Below are positions 25,393-34,420 of a stretch of DNA of 64,000 nt, in pieces; positions within the stretch are counted from its first letter, which is position 1; every line of letters starts with the position of its first letter. The notes beneath the pieces were generated by a model that had not been told where the DNA came from, did not search any database, and saw nothing but the letters and a program-made list of their open reading frames with translations. The stretch comes from Terribacillus aidingensis (GTDB lineage: Bacteria > Bacillota > Bacilli > Bacillales > Amphibacillaceae): assembly GCF_900215625.1 (NCBI RefSeq), contig NZ_OBEK01000001.1:496001-560000 (forward strand), written 5' to 3'. Both the position numbers and the translations under genes were made by a program.

Positions 25393-26193
25393 ATGAAATT
25401 CTTAATTATTAAATGCGGCGGCAGCATCATTGATAAACTGCCGGACAATTTTTATGACAATATCGCTGCGATTCAAAAGCAAGGAGACTGGAAACCGATC
25501 ATTGTGCATGGAGGCGGGAAGCTGATCAATGAACTGCTGCAGCAAACGGGAGTAAAAGCAGAATTTATAGATGGGCTCCGTGTCACAACGGAAGAAGTGC
25601 TTGATGTGGTGGAGATGGCATTAAGCGGAGCGATGAATAAATTTCTCGTCCGGAAACTGATGTCCAGAACGAGCGCGTACGGAATCAGCGGACTTGACGG
25701 AAAGCTGCTTTATGCAGAGCCTGTAGCCAATGCAGCAAAGCTTGGGCTGGTAGGAACGGTAACAAAAGTGAACACCGCGCTGATTGAGCAGATTGTTGAA
25801 CAAGATAATATTCCTGTCATTTCACCGCTTGCTGGCGGAGAAGATGATGCGAGGTTCAATATAAACGCTGACCTGGCAGCATCTGCTATTGCACGGGCGC
25901 TTCAAGCAGAATTATGCTTTATCAGTGATATACCAGGCATTTATCGTCAAGTTGACGGTGAGAAGCAAATGCTGACCAATGTAACCGATGATGAATTAAA
26001 GCAGATGATTCAGCAAGGTTTGATTAAAGACGGCATGATTCCGAAAGTCCAAGCAGCTTTAGAAGCACTCAAACAAGGTGCGGAAAAAGTTACGATCGTC
26101 AATGGGCTAGCTGAAAATAGCTTGCTTCAGCTTGTAGATGGAAATGTCGAAGGAACGACTATTACTTTATCAGAGGAGGCTTACCATGTCTGA
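25393..26193 (+). CDS. argB: Acetylglutamate kinase
   Basis: A 266-residue amino-acid kinase phosphorylating N-acetylglutamate, second step of arginine synthesis. Motifs: IIKCGGSII (residues 4-12), IVHGGGKLIN (about 37-46), and FNINADLAAS near 160 for nucleotide binding. It lacks the N-terminal extension of arginine-inhibited hexameric forms, which suggests the arginine-insensitive dimeric type; that is an inference from length. It is 12 bases after argJ and overlaps argD by eight bases. Confidence 0.95.
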   Translation: MKFLIIKCGGSIIDKLPDNFYDNIAAIQKQGDWKPIIVHGGGKLINELLQQTGVKAEFIDGLRVTTEEVLDVVEMALSGAMNKFLVRKLMSRTSAYGISGLDGKLLYAEPVANAAKLGLVGTVTKVNTALIEQIVEQDNIPVISPLAGGEDDARFNINADLAASAIARALQAELCFISDIPGIYRQVDGEKQMLTNVTDDELKQMIQQGLIKDGMIPKVQAALEALKQGAEKVTIVNGLAENSLLQLVDGNVEGTTITLSEEAYHV

Positions 26194-27364
26194 AACGAAT
26201 GCAGCAGTGTCATCGGTCATGCCAACGTACAGCCGATTTCCTATTTCCATTACGAAAGGGGAAGGCAGTTATGTTTGGGACGAAAACGGAAAGCAATATT
26301 TGGACTACACAGCTGGTATTGCTACATGTAATCTAGGTCATGCACCAGCTTCTGTTAAAGGGGCTGTTAAAGAACAGCTCGATACGTTATGGCATTGTTC
26401 GAATTTATACCATATTCCTATTCAAGAGCAGCTGGCAAATCTGCTTACCGCGAACACATTCGCTGATCAAGTATTTTTCGCAAATAGCGGAGCAGAAGCG
26501 AACGAAGCAGCAATAAAACTAGCCCGAAGCTATGCGCAAAAGGTGAAAGCAACGTCAGCTTATGAAGTGGTCACGTTTAGCCAGTCTTTCCACGGCCGAA
26601 CGTTAGCGACACTCGCTGCAACTGGACAGGAAAAAATTCAAAAGCATTTTGCACCGCTTGCAAAAGGTTTTCGCTATCTTCCATATAATGATAACCAAGC
26701 ATTGGAAGAATTGATTGGACCAAATACATGTGGTGTGCTGCTGGAGCTTGTGCAAGGAGAAGGTGGTGTGATTCCAGCTGATCCTGCTTGGGTGAAAGAA
26801 GTAGAACGTCTTTGTAAAGAGCACGATGTCTTGCTTATGCTGGATGAAGTGCAAACAGGTGTCGGCCGAACAGGCACACTTTACGCATATGAGCAATATG
26901 GTGTCCAGCCGGATGTGATGACAACAGCAAAGGGGCTTGGTTCTGGTATTCCGATTGGCGCTATGCTGGCAACGGAAAAGGCAGCGGCCGCTTTTGAGGC
27001 CGGCAGCCACGGCAGTACTTTCGGCGGCAATCCAGTAGCCGCAGCAGCTGGAAAAGCAACGCTTGATGTAATCGCCCATACAGAATTCCTGGCAGAAGTG
27101 CAGGAGATAGCCGATTATTTCCGGGAAGAACTGCAAACGCTTGTTACGCAGTCTTCTGCTTTTACGGATGTACGCGGAAAAGGCTTGCTGCTCGGCCTTG
27201 GAACAAGTGGGAAGGCAATTGAACTCGTTCATCAAGCGCGAGAGCTCGGGTTACTCGTACTTGTAGCTGGTGAGCATGTGCTGCGAATTCTTCCTCCTCT
27301 TAATACGAGCAAAGCAGAAATTGAATTCTGTCTGGAGACACTCAAGCAAATTACTATTGTATAA
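26186..27364 (+). CDS. argD: Acetylornithine aminotransferase
   Basis: A 392-residue PLP enzyme, class III aminotransferase, converting N-acetylglutamate semialdehyde to acetylornithine. Family marks: FANSGAEANEAAIKLAR (about 100), LDEVQTGVGRTG (about 220), and the PLP lysine in TTAKGLGSGIP (about 250). I chose ATG 26186 behind AGAGGAGG; an in-frame ATG 48 bases earlier lies inside argB without a site. It ends the cluster. carAB and argF, which follow in B. subtilis, are not here. Confidence 0.95.
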   Translation: MSETNAAVSSVMPTYSRFPISITKGEGSYVWDENGKQYLDYTAGIATCNLGHAPASVKGAVKEQLDTLWHCSNLYHIPIQEQLANLLTANTFADQVFFANSGAEANEAAIKLARSYAQKVKATSAYEVVTFSQSFHGRTLATLAATGQEKIQKHFAPLAKGFRYLPYNDNQALEELIGPNTCGVLLELVQGEGGVIPADPAWVKEVERLCKEHDVLLMLDEVQTGVGRTGTLYAYEQYGVQPDVMTTAKGLGSGIPIGAMLATEKAAAAFEAGSHGSTFGGNPVAAAAGKATLDVIAHTEFLAEVQEIADYFREELQTLVTQSSAFTDVRGKGLLLGLGTSGKAIELVHQARELGLLVLVAGEHVLRILPPLNTSKAEIEFCLETLKQITIV

Positions 27365-27388
27365 AAGAGTTAGCAGCTCACACAATAC

Positions 27389-27420
27389 ATACGATTCCGG
27401 TCAGTTGGAATCGTATTTTT
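27389..27420 (+). terminator. Terminator of argCJBD
   Basis: Stem ATACGATTCC / GGAATCGTAT (27389-27398 with 27407-27416), then seven T. Confidence 0.9.
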
Positions 27421-27506
27421 TTGTTTCTCATCCCTGTTGTGGAAATAGGGTACAATCGTTAAGATAAAAGAATTAAGATATAGGAAAGTATATTAGGAGG
27501 ATAATC

Positions 27507-28403
27507 ATGGCCGTGCATTTTCTTGAAAAAATCAAAGCATTTCAGCAGCAAAATGAAAACAGATATCGAATTGTCATTTCTTGTCCCGATCAGCCGGGGA
27601 TTGTGGCTGCAGTATCCGAATTTCTTTATAAGCAAAAAGCAAATATTATGGAGTCCAACCAATATACAACCGATCCAGACGGCGGCAGCTTTTTCTTGCG
27701 CATAGAATTTGAATGTCAGCGAGAAAGTGATACCCATCAGCTGGAGGAAGACTTTCAATCTATCGCAGCACATTTTCAAATGGATTGGCAGCTTGTGCGC
27801 GTTCGCGATTTAAAAAAATTGGCGGTTTTCGTTTCGAAAGAACTGCATTGCTTACAGGAGATTCTTTGGGAATACCAAAGCGGCAATCTGATGGCGGATC
27901 TGGCGGTGATTGTCAGCAATCATGAAGATGCCCGTGATCTAGCGGAAGCGTACGGTATACCGTTTCACCATATTCCGGCTAATAAAGATATTCGCCAGGA
28001 AGCAGAGCGCCAGCAGCTTTCTGTGTTGAAACAGTATCAAATTGATACGGTAATCTTAGCAAGATATATGCAGATATTAACGCCGGCTTTCCTGGAAAAC
28101 TATAAAAATAAAATCATCAACATCCACCATAGCTTCCTGCCGGCCTTCATTGGTGCTAAACCATATGAACGCGCATTTGAGCGGGGGGTTAAGCTGATCG
28201 GAGCGACAAGTCACTATGTCACATCTGATTTGGACGAAGGACCAATCATTGAACAGGATATTCATCGGGTCAATCATAAAGATAAAGCAGCAGACTTAAA
28301 ACGCGTAGGCCGTCTAGTAGAGCGCAGTGTGCTGATGCGGGCAATGAAATGGCATGTGGATGACCGTGTGATCGTGTTCGGCAATAAAACGATCATCTTC
28401 TAA
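27507..28403 (+). CDS. purU: Formyltetrahydrofolate deformylase
   Basis: A 298-residue enzyme releasing formate from 10-formyltetrahydrofolate, balancing one-carbon pools. Residues 18-90 form an ACT domain (RIVISCPDQPGIVAAVSEF). The C-terminal part is the formyltransferase fold, with the catalytic region INIHHSFLPAF near 210 and DLDEGPIIEQD near 247. The ribosome-binding site is GGAGG. rbsK follows after 13 bases, probably as one operon. Confidence 0.93.
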   Translation: MAVHFLEKIKAFQQQNENRYRIVISCPDQPGIVAAVSEFLYKQKANIMESNQYTTDPDGGSFFLRIEFECQRESDTHQLEEDFQSIAAHFQMDWQLVRVRDLKKLAVFVSKELHCLQEILWEYQSGNLMADLAVIVSNHEDARDLAEAYGIPFHHIPANKDIRQEAERQQLSVLKQYQIDTVILARYMQILTPAFLENYKNKIINIHHSFLPAFIGAKPYERAFERGVKLIGATSHYVTSDLDEGPIIEQDIHRVNHKDKAADLKRVGRLVERSVLMRAMKWHVDDRVIVFGNKTIIF

Positions 28404-28416
28404 AGGGGGACTAGCT

Positions 28417-29307
28417 ATGCTGAAAAAGCCGAAACTTACAGTAATCGGGAGTTTGAATATGGATTTGACGGCAACAGCAGCGAAACGGCCGGCAGCTGGT
28501 GAAACGATACTCGGCGAGCGTTTTGAAACCTTTCCAGGGGGCAAAGGAGCCAATCAAGCTGTTGCAGCCGCACGGCTTGGGGCAGATGTCAGCTTGATTG
28601 GGATGGTCGGACAAGATGCTTTCGGCGATGAATTGGTACACGTCCTGGAGCAGGAAAATGTTCGTACAAACCATATTGGCAGAGCGGCAGCATCTTCTGG
28701 AGTCGCTGTTATCCAAGTGGTAGAGGGAGACAACAGCATCACTGTGATCCCGGGGGCAAACTTTCAGTTAACACCAGCGTCTATTAAGGAAAAAAAGGAT
28801 GTTATCGAATCGAGTGATATTGTCCTCATCCAGCTAGAAATCCCAATAGAAACAGTTGCCGCCGTCGCTGCATATTGTCAGGAAGTGAAAGTCCCTTACA
28901 TACTGAATCCTGCACCAGCTCAAGCGCTGCCTGAGGCAATTATTCAGCAAGCAAGCTACATCACACCAAATGAATCAGAAGCTGCTATCTTGTTTGAAGA
29001 TACAAACAAGGCGCTTCAGGAATTTCCCGACAAGCTTGTGATTACAAAGGGAGAGAAAGGCGTTGTCTATAGCGGAGGAACCATAGCTGCTTATCCTGCC
29101 GAAGCAATTGATACAACGGGAGCTGGTGATACATTTAACGCTGCGCTCGCTGTAAGACTGGCTTCTGGCAGTCAGCTGGCTGACGCTTGTCGCTACGCAA
29201 ATGCGGCAGCTGCTTTGCAAATCGAAACACCTGGAGCACAAGCTGGCATGCCGACAGAACAAGACGTGACGACCTTCATGAGACAAAACGGAGAAAATCC
29301 TTTATAA
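28417..29307 (+). CDS. rbsK: Ribokinase (PfkB family)
   Basis: A 296-residue sugar kinase making ribose 5-phosphate. PfkB signatures: GGKGANQAVAAARLGA near residue 46 and DTTGAGDTFNAALA near 234, where Asp is the catalytic base. SLNMDLTATA at residues 9-18 is the ribokinase substrate-loop start. No rbs transporter or RbsR regulator is adjacent; ribose from intracellular nucleoside breakdown is a possible source. The specificity (ribose or another sugar) is an inference. Confidence 0.85.
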   Translation: MLKKPKLTVIGSLNMDLTATAAKRPAAGETILGERFETFPGGKGANQAVAAARLGADVSLIGMVGQDAFGDELVHVLEQENVRTNHIGRAAASSGVAVIQVVEGDNSITVIPGANFQLTPASIKEKKDVIESSDIVLIQLEIPIETVAAVAAYCQEVKVPYILNPAPAQALPEAIIQQASYITPNESEAAILFEDTNKALQEFPDKLVITKGEKGVVYSGGTIAAYPAEAIDTTGAGDTFNAALAVRLASGSQLADACRYANAAAALQIETPGAQAGMPTEQDVTTFMRQNGENPL

Positions 29308-29351
29308 TAAAAAACGCTTGTGCAATATAGCAACAGCAAGGAGGAAATACA

Positions 29352-29849
29352 ATGGCAGGAAGAAATCCAGAAGAAATGGAAGACGTAACATTGCTAGGCA
29401 ACCAAAACAATGTCTACGATTTCGATTATAAACCTGAGGTTCTTGAAACCTTTGATAATAAACACGTATACCGCGATTATTTCGTGAAATTCAATTGTCC
29501 GGAATTCACAACACTGTGCCCAATCACGAACCAGCCCGATTTTGGTACCGTGTATATCAGCTACATTCCAGATGAAAAGATGGTCGAAAGTAAATCATTG
29601 AAGCTGTATCTATTCAGCTTCCGCAACCACGGTGATTTTCACGAAGATTGCATCAACATCATCTTGAACGACCTGAAAGAACTAATGAACCCGCGCTACA
29701 TCGAAGTATGGGGCAAGTTCACACCACGCGGCGGAATCTCCATCGATCCATACGTCAACTACGGCCGTCCAGGCACGAAGTATGAGCAAATGGCAGATCA
29801 TCGTATGATGAATCATGATTTGTATCCGGAGAAAGTGGATAATAGATAA
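29352..29849 (+). CDS. queF: NADPH-dependent preQ0 reductase (queuosine synthesis)
   Basis: A 165-residue short (YkvM-type) QueF, reducing preQ0 to preQ1. The nucleophile is Cys56 in [13 protein letters not shown] with Asp63 as acid, and the NADPH/substrate motif ESKSLKLY follows near residue 78. Length matches the Bacillus type. No queC, queD or queE gene is nearby, and the 44-base gap upstream has no preQ1 riboswitch. Confidence 0.95.
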   Translation: MAGRNPEEMEDVTLLGNQNNVYDFDYKPEVLETFDNKHVYRDYFVKFNCPEFTTLCPITNQPDFGTVYISYIPDEKMVESKSLKLYLFSFRNHGDFHEDCINIILNDLKELMNPRYIEVWGKFTPRGGISIDPYVNYGRPGTKYEQMADHRMMNHDLYPEKVDNR

Positions 29850-29853
29850 TTAG

Positions 29854-29892
29854 AAAAAAGCTAGTGAGCCAATCGGCATCACTAGCTTTTTT
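29854..29892. terminator. Bidirectional terminator
   Basis: Perfect 14-bp stem AAAAAAGCTAGTGA / TCACTAGCTTTTTT (29854-29867 with 29879-29892), between queF and the convergent reductase gene. Confidence 0.92.
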
Positions 29893-29893
29893 G

Positions 29894-30901
29894 TTATTCC
29901 GCTTCCGCTACTTTCACCAATTGCTTCCCTAAATTCTCACCTTTGAACAATCCAAGAAATGCATCTGGTACGTTTTCAAAACCGTCTACAACGTTTTCTT
30001 CGAAGGTTAGCTTGTCTTGTTTGAACCATTCAGACAGCTGTTTTTTACCTTCAGTGAAGCGTTCGCTATAGTCAGCTACGATAAAGCCTTGCATTTTAGC
30101 TTTAGATTTTACAAGGTAGCCGTGAATGCGCGGGCCTTGGTCTTCTTTTTTATTGTAAGAAGAGATGCTGCCGCAGAGCGGGATGCGGGCATGGGCATTC
30201 AATAATGGATACACTGCGTCAGATACAGGGCCGCCGACGTTGTCGAAGTAAACGTCTACGCCATCTGGGCAGGCTTTCTCTAATGCTTTTGCTACATCTT
30301 CTTCTTTGTAGTTGATTACTTCATCAGCGCCTAATGTGTTTTTCACGTAATCGAGTTTCTTTGGTGACCCGGCAATGCCGACAACGCGTGCGCCGAGAAT
30401 TTTGGCGATTTGTACAACGGTGGAGCCAACTGCACCGGCAGCACCGGAAACAACGACTGTTTCACCAGACTTCGGTTCACCGATATCTGTTAGGCCGAAA
30501 TAAGCGGTAAGACCAGGCATGCCGAGCACTCCTAATGCAGTGGAAACTGGTCCGAGCTCAGGATCGACCTTTTGCAGTGTTTCTGCATTTACTGCGCTGT
30601 AGCGCGCCCAAGGCAGATTGCCTAGCACATAGTCGCCTTTTTGGAATTTATCAGATTGTGATTCTGTTACTTGTCCGACAACGCCTCCGGAAATCGGAGC
30701 ATCTACTTCATAAGGAGCAACATAGGATTTTGCATCGCTCATTCTGCCGCGCATATAAGGATCTACACTAATATAAATACTCTTAACTAGCACCTGTCCT
30801 TCTTCAAGTTCCGGGACTTCTGTTTCGACAAAGCGGAAATTCTCCTCTGTTGGCATGCCTTCCGGTCGTTTGGCTAATTGTATTTCTTCATTTGCTGCCA
30901 T
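29894..30901 (-). CDS. yfmJ: NADP-dependent MDR oxidoreductase (YfmJ/CurA type)
   Basis: A 335-residue zinc-free medium-chain reductase of the leukotriene-B4/curcumin-reductase group, which reduces double bonds of enones with NADPH. Visible marks: YISVDPYMRGRM (about residues 47-58), VSGAAGAVGSTVVQIAK (about 149-165) for cofactor binding, and YFDNVGG near 240. No structural zinc cysteines are present. The ribosome-binding site is AAGGAGATG. It stands alone with its own promoter at 30933-30961. Confidence 0.88.
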   Translation of the reverse strand: MAANEEIQLAKRPEGMPTEENFRFVETEVPELEEGQVLVKSIYISVDPYMRGRMSDAKSYVAPYEVDAPISGGVVGQVTESQSDKFQKGDYVLGNLPWARYSAVNAETLQKVDPELGPVSTALGVLGMPGLTAYFGLTDIGEPKSGETVVVSGAAGAVGSTVVQIAKILGARVVGIAGSPKKLDYVKNTLGADEVINYKEEDVAKALEKACPDGVDVYFDNVGGPVSDAVYPLLNAHARIPLCGSISSYNKKEDQGPRIHGYLVKSKAKMQGFIVADYSERFTEGKKQLSEWFKQDKLTFEENVVDGFENVPDAFLGLFKGENLGKQLVKVAEAE

Positions 30902-30932
30902 AGGGCATCATCTCCTTTTTGGTAATAGAGCA

Positions 30933-30961
30933 ATTGTAAAGCGGGACATTCCTATATACAA
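30933..30961 (-). promoter_or_regulatory. Promoter of the yfmJ-like gene
   Basis: On the minus strand TTGTAT (30956-30961), 17 bases, TACAAT (30933-30938). Confidence 0.6.
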
Positions 30962-30977
30962 CTCTTTTGCTTCCGGT

Positions 30978-31002
30978 GTTTTACCAGAGGAAGATAGGGA
31001 AT
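30978..31002 (+). promoter_or_regulatory. SigB-type promoter of ydaT
   Basis: GTTTTA, 13 bases, GGGAAT. The SigB consensus is GTTTAA-N13-15-GGGTAT, so there is one mismatch per box. It is 37 bases before the ydaT start. Confidence 0.65.
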
Positions 31003-31038
31003 AATACATATACGAAAACAAGCAAAGGAGTTTTTAGC

Positions 31039-31476
31039 ATGCCTTGGACAATGGACGACTATCCTGCTTCACTGAAAAACTTGGACAAACCAGTCAAAAA
31101 GAAAGCAATTGACATTGCGAACGCGATGCTGGACGAAGGCTATGAGGAAGGCAGAGCAATTCCGATTGCTACTAGTCAGGCGAAAGAGTGGCATGACAAT
31201 GCTTCGGAAAAAGAAGTGAAAGACTTTATGAAAAATGGTGATCCAACCGAACGAGATGATGATGCTTCTCACAGTAACCCAGATTTAATGGATAACGCCG
31301 AAGAAGTTGTACCGCACGATGGCGGCTGGGCAGTGCAGGCAAAAGATGCGAAACGACCTTCAAAGGTATTTGATAACAAACAGGATGCAATCAACCGAGC
31401 AAAAGAGATTGCCGATAATAAAGGAACAGAGACAATCATTCATAAAAAAGACGGATCTGTTCAGAAACGTTCTTAG
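31039..31476 (+). CDS. ydaT: YdaT-like general stress protein (DUF2188)
   Basis: A 145-residue soluble, highly charged protein. The first 60 residues (MPWTMDDYPASLKNL, then AIDIANAMLDEGYEEGRA) match the conserved start of Bacillus YdaT; the C-terminal 45 residues (GWAVQAKDA onward) are a DUF2188 domain. The function is unknown; YdaT belongs to the SigB stress regulon in B. subtilis. I chose ATG 31039 after AAAGGAG, not the upstream in-frame start at 30967, which overlaps the promoter. The SigB-like promoter supports a stress role. Confidence 0.88.
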   Translation: MPWTMDDYPASLKNLDKPVKKKAIDIANAMLDEGYEEGRAIPIATSQAKEWHDNASEKEVKDFMKNGDPTERDDDASHSNPDLMDNAEEVVPHDGGWAVQAKDAKRPSKVFDNKQDAINRAKEIADNKGTETIIHKKDGSVQKRS

Positions 31477-31479
31477 TGG

Positions 31480-31511
31480 AAAGCTGCATCACAATAGTGC
31501 AGCTTTTTTAT
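31480..31511 (+). terminator. Terminator of ydaT
   Basis: Stem AAAGCTGCA / TGCAGCTTT (31480-31488 with 31498-31506), then T run. Confidence 0.88.
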
Positions 31512-31611
31512 ATTGTCTTTTTTGGCGGTCTAAGATATAGCTTTATTTATTTCATGAAAAGTTTATAATGAGAAAGCAAGACCATTTTGAAGAAAAGGTG
31601 GAATATTTTCC

Positions 31612-32523
31612 ATGAGTTGGTTAACAAAATGCATGGCGGCTTGTGTTGCATTTGCCCTGGTGCTTAGCTTTGCCTTTTCCGATGTTGTATCCGCAAATAC
31701 TGGAAAGAACACGGATAGTATTAATGAAAAATTCGGCTTGCCGATTGTCGTTGTTGGAGATTCGCTGTCAGATGCACAAAAACAGCAAGTTAGAGAAGAT
31801 CTTGGCGTAACAAATACAAATAATGTAGAGGAAATTGCAGTTACAGCAGATGATATCGTGAAGTACATAAATGGAGATGCCAATTCCAGAATGTATTCTT
31901 CCGCAATGATTACGAGAGAAGATGAAGGACATGGTCTGGAAATAGAAATTGTGACACCAGATAATATTACAGAAGTAACTGTGGACATGTACAAAAATGC
32001 TCTGCTTACTGCAGGAATTGAAAATGCAACAGTAGAAGTTGCATCTCCAGTGAAGGTGAGCGGCCATTCAGCGCTGACAGGTATATACAAAGCGTATGAC
32101 ACAGCAGATGGCAACTTGGATCCGGAGCGGACAGAAGTTGCCAATGATGAATTGGATCTGACGACAGATCTAGCGCAGCAAGAAGGGCTGGATAATGAAA
32201 AAGTAACCCAGCTCATGACAGATATTAAACAGGATATTGCCGAACAAAACCCTGCCACACGGGAAGAAGTGGAGCAGATCGTATCCGATCAGCTGAGTAA
32301 GCTGGAGATTAGTTTAAGTGAAGAAGACAGACAACTGTTGATAGATCTGTTTGATAAAATGCGTCAGTTGGATATTGACTTTGATAGCGTTAAAAACCAA
32401 TTGGAGGATATCGCTAGCACGATTCAAGGTAAGATTGACGAAGTTGCCAACAATGATGGTTTTTGGCAGGGCGTGAAGGATTTCTTCAAGTCTATTGGGG
32501 ATTTCTTTAAAAATCTATTTTAA
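31612..32523 (+). CDS. Secreted DUF1002 protein (YpuA-like)
   Basis: A 303-residue exported protein. Residues 1-28 form a signal peptide (MSWLTKCMAACVAFALVLSF, then FSDVVSA). The mature part is a DUF1002 domain; members include B. subtilis YpuA, of unknown function. Residues about 190-280 are helical and acidic. The last 22 residues (from DGFWQGVKDFF to KNLF) form an aromatic, basic amphipathic tail, which resembles the tail of the secreted nuclease at 52616-56149. The ribosome-binding site is AAAAGGTGG. ridA follows after 15 bases. Confidence 0.8.
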   Translation: MSWLTKCMAACVAFALVLSFAFSDVVSANTGKNTDSINEKFGLPIVVVGDSLSDAQKQQVREDLGVTNTNNVEEIAVTADDIVKYINGDANSRMYSSAMITREDEGHGLEIEIVTPDNITEVTVDMYKNALLTAGIENATVEVASPVKVSGHSALTGIYKAYDTADGNLDPERTEVANDELDLTTDLAQQEGLDNEKVTQLMTDIKQDIAEQNPATREEVEQIVSDQLSKLEISLSEEDRQLLIDLFDKMRQLDIDFDSVKNQLEDIASTIQGKIDEVANNDGFWQGVKDFFKSIGDFFKNLF

Positions 32524-32538
32524 TTAGGAGAGAGACAT

Positions 32539-32925
32539 ATGCGTAATATCATTCAAACAGATAAAGCACCACAGGCAATCGGACCATATTCACAAGCGAT
32601 TGAAACTGCTGGTACGGTATATATTTCCGGACAAATTCCTTTGAACCCGGAAACAGGAGAGATGGCGGAGTCAATTACAGAGCAGACAGAGCAGGTAATG
32701 AAAAACTTGACTGCTATTTTGGATGAAGCTGGTTTATCATTTGACCAAGTTGTTAAAACAACCATCTTCCTGACATCTCTGGATGACTTTGCTGCTGTAA
32801 ATGAAGTGTACGGACGTCATCTATCCGAGCCTTATCCGGCACGTGCAACAGTAGAAATTTCTAAGCTGCCGAAAGGTGCCAACGTAGAAATCGAAGCAGT
32901 AGCTGTGCGCAGCTTTAATATGTAA
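32539..32925 (+). CDS. ridA: RidA family reactive-intermediate deaminase
   Basis: A 128-residue YjgF/YER057c/UK114 protein that hydrolyses reactive enamine/imine intermediates made by PLP enzymes. Marks: APQAIGPYSQAIE (residues 9-21), GQIPLNP (about 31), and the C-terminal YPARATVEISKLPKGANVE, with the catalytic Arg and the family signature. In Bacillus the orthologue is YabJ beside purR; here it follows a secreted DUF1002 gene and lacks purR, so it may be a second copy. Confidence 0.92.
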   Translation: MRNIIQTDKAPQAIGPYSQAIETAGTVYISGQIPLNPETGEMAESITEQTEQVMKNLTAILDEAGLSFDQVVKTTIFLTSLDDFAAVNEVYGRHLSEPYPARATVEISKLPKGANVEIEAVAVRSFNM

Positions 32926-32927
32926 TC

Positions 32928-32963
32928 AAAAAGGATTGCCGAAATAAATCGGCAATCCTTTTT
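32928..32963. terminator. Bidirectional terminator
   Basis: Perfect 15-bp stem AAAAAGGATTGCCGA / TCGGCAATCCTTTTT, between ridA and the convergent MFS gene. Confidence 0.92.
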
Positions 32964-34185
32964 AAATCGAGTGAGCTCGTGTGCTGCTGCGGCCGTTCTT
33001 GATATGTGCCGTGAGCAATGTGACACCGCATATAATAAGCAATGCACTTGTCATATAGAAGACGGCGGAGAAGCCGAAATAACCAGCCATTATGCCGCCC
33101 ATGATGGGACCGATAAAATTCCCGAGGAAGCGTAAGCTGTTATTGTAGCCGAGCACTTCCCCTTGCATGCTGATAGGAGCAGCTTGGCGGATGTAAGCTA
33201 CGCGCAGCGGGATGATTCCGCCAATTGCCATGCCTAGAAACAGCCGTATTACAGCAAGTTCCCATACCGAATTCACCAGGGCGCCCGGAATATAGACAAT
33301 TCCGGCAGCGAAGATGAGGCCAATCAGTATCTTAACATAACCAATGCGGTCGCCCAGTTTACCCCACGTTCTCGTCATCAGCAAGTTGCCCAGCCCGGCA
33401 GCAGAAAAGGCAATTCCAGAATAAAAGGCGATGTTTTCTGGTCCGTGCAGTTCTTGTACATAAAGAGATAGGATAGGCTGCACACTGAAGTTAGCAATCT
33501 GAATTAAGGAACTTAAAATCAGAACGACTAACAAAATTGGATCTCGTAAAATATGCGCCAGCACTTCTTTGGAGGTATAATGTGATTTTTCACCTTTTTG
33601 GATCTTAACGAGATATTCTTTTGTCCCGCATGTTACTAACAGCGCAGAAGTGAAAACGCTTAACGAAACAAGGAAGAATGTACCGTGGAACCCGATGCTG
33701 TCAGCAAGAATTCCGCCAAGCAGAGGGCCGAAAAGCATGCCGGTAATGCTTCCAGTCTGTAAGGTGCCGAGCACACGTCCAGCGATGTGACTTGGTGTTT
33801 GTGTCGAGATAAACGCTTGGGATATCCCGATAAAACCAGTGAAAATTCCCATAAACAATCGCAGCATAAACAGCTGCCATACATTTTCGGTGAAACCAAG
33901 CAGGAGAATCGAGATCCCCATGCCGAAGGAAGTTATAATTAAAATCAATTTCCGGCCGTAACGGTCACCTAGCTTTCCCCAAAATGGAGAGCAGATAAAG
34001 GCAGTAACAAAAGTCACGCCAAAAATGATGCCGGACCAGCTTTGCACTTCTCGTTCTGATAAAGTGCCGAAAGATGAAATATATAAAGATAGAAATGGCA
34101 TAATCATACTTAGGCTCGCCGAAATGAAAAAGTTGGCGAACCACATGATAAACAGGTTGCGTTTTGCGAGCTGTTCGTCCGTCAT
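32962..34185 (-). CDS. MFS transporter, multidrug-efflux type
   Basis: A 407-residue membrane protein with about 12 helices. The MFS motif between helices 2 and 3 is visible as GKLGDRYGRK near residue 70, and its repeat GKLGDRIGY appears in the second half near 280. Helix 5 has the exporter-type motif C region (GSITGMLFGPLLGG). The substrate is unknown; the family (MdtG/Bmr-like) exports drugs or sugars. No regulator is adjacent. It is convergent with ridA and divergent from helD, with a 235-base AT-rich gap between where I see no clear feature besides the helD ribosome-binding site. Confidence 0.85.
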   Translation of the reverse strand: MTDEQLAKRNLFIMWFANFFISASLSMIMPFLSLYISSFGTLSEREVQSWSGIIFGVTFVTAFICSPFWGKLGDRYGRKLILIITSFGMGISILLLGFTENVWQLFMLRLFMGIFTGFIGISQAFISTQTPSHIAGRVLGTLQTGSITGMLFGPLLGGILADSIGFHGTFFLVSLSVFTSALLVTCGTKEYLVKIQKGEKSHYTSKEVLAHILRDPILLVVLILSSLIQIANFSVQPILSLYVQELHGPENIAFYSGIAFSAAGLGNLLMTRTWGKLGDRIGYVKILIGLIFAAGIVYIPGALVNSVWELAVIRLFLGMAIGGIIPLRVAYIRQAAPISMQGEVLGYNNSLRFLGNFIGPIMGGIMAGYFGFSAVFYMTSALLIICGVTLLTAHIKNGRSSTRAHSI

Positions 34186-34420
34186 TAGATGGATAACACT
34201 TCTTTCGCGTTAATATTTCGATACCCTAACTAATTATATACAAGGATAGAAAGGATATGCAATGAGATAGCTTGGAAACAGGCGGGATAGGGAAGAATTG
34301 CAGGGGGACAATGAACATGGTAAAATAAAGGATGTTCTGCTATATAACATAATTTAGCAAACCATATAAAATTATACATTATTTATATATAAATGTCAAT
34401 TGTTTTGGAGGGACGTCGGT

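Noticed and set aside
26603-27235. 210-codon ORF antisense to argD
   Set aside because: It is a shadow of the well-supported argD frame, rich in Cys/His with no motif.
29308-29351. preQ1 riboswitch before queF
   Set aside because: Only 44 bases lie between rbsK and queF and no preQ1 aptamer pattern is present.
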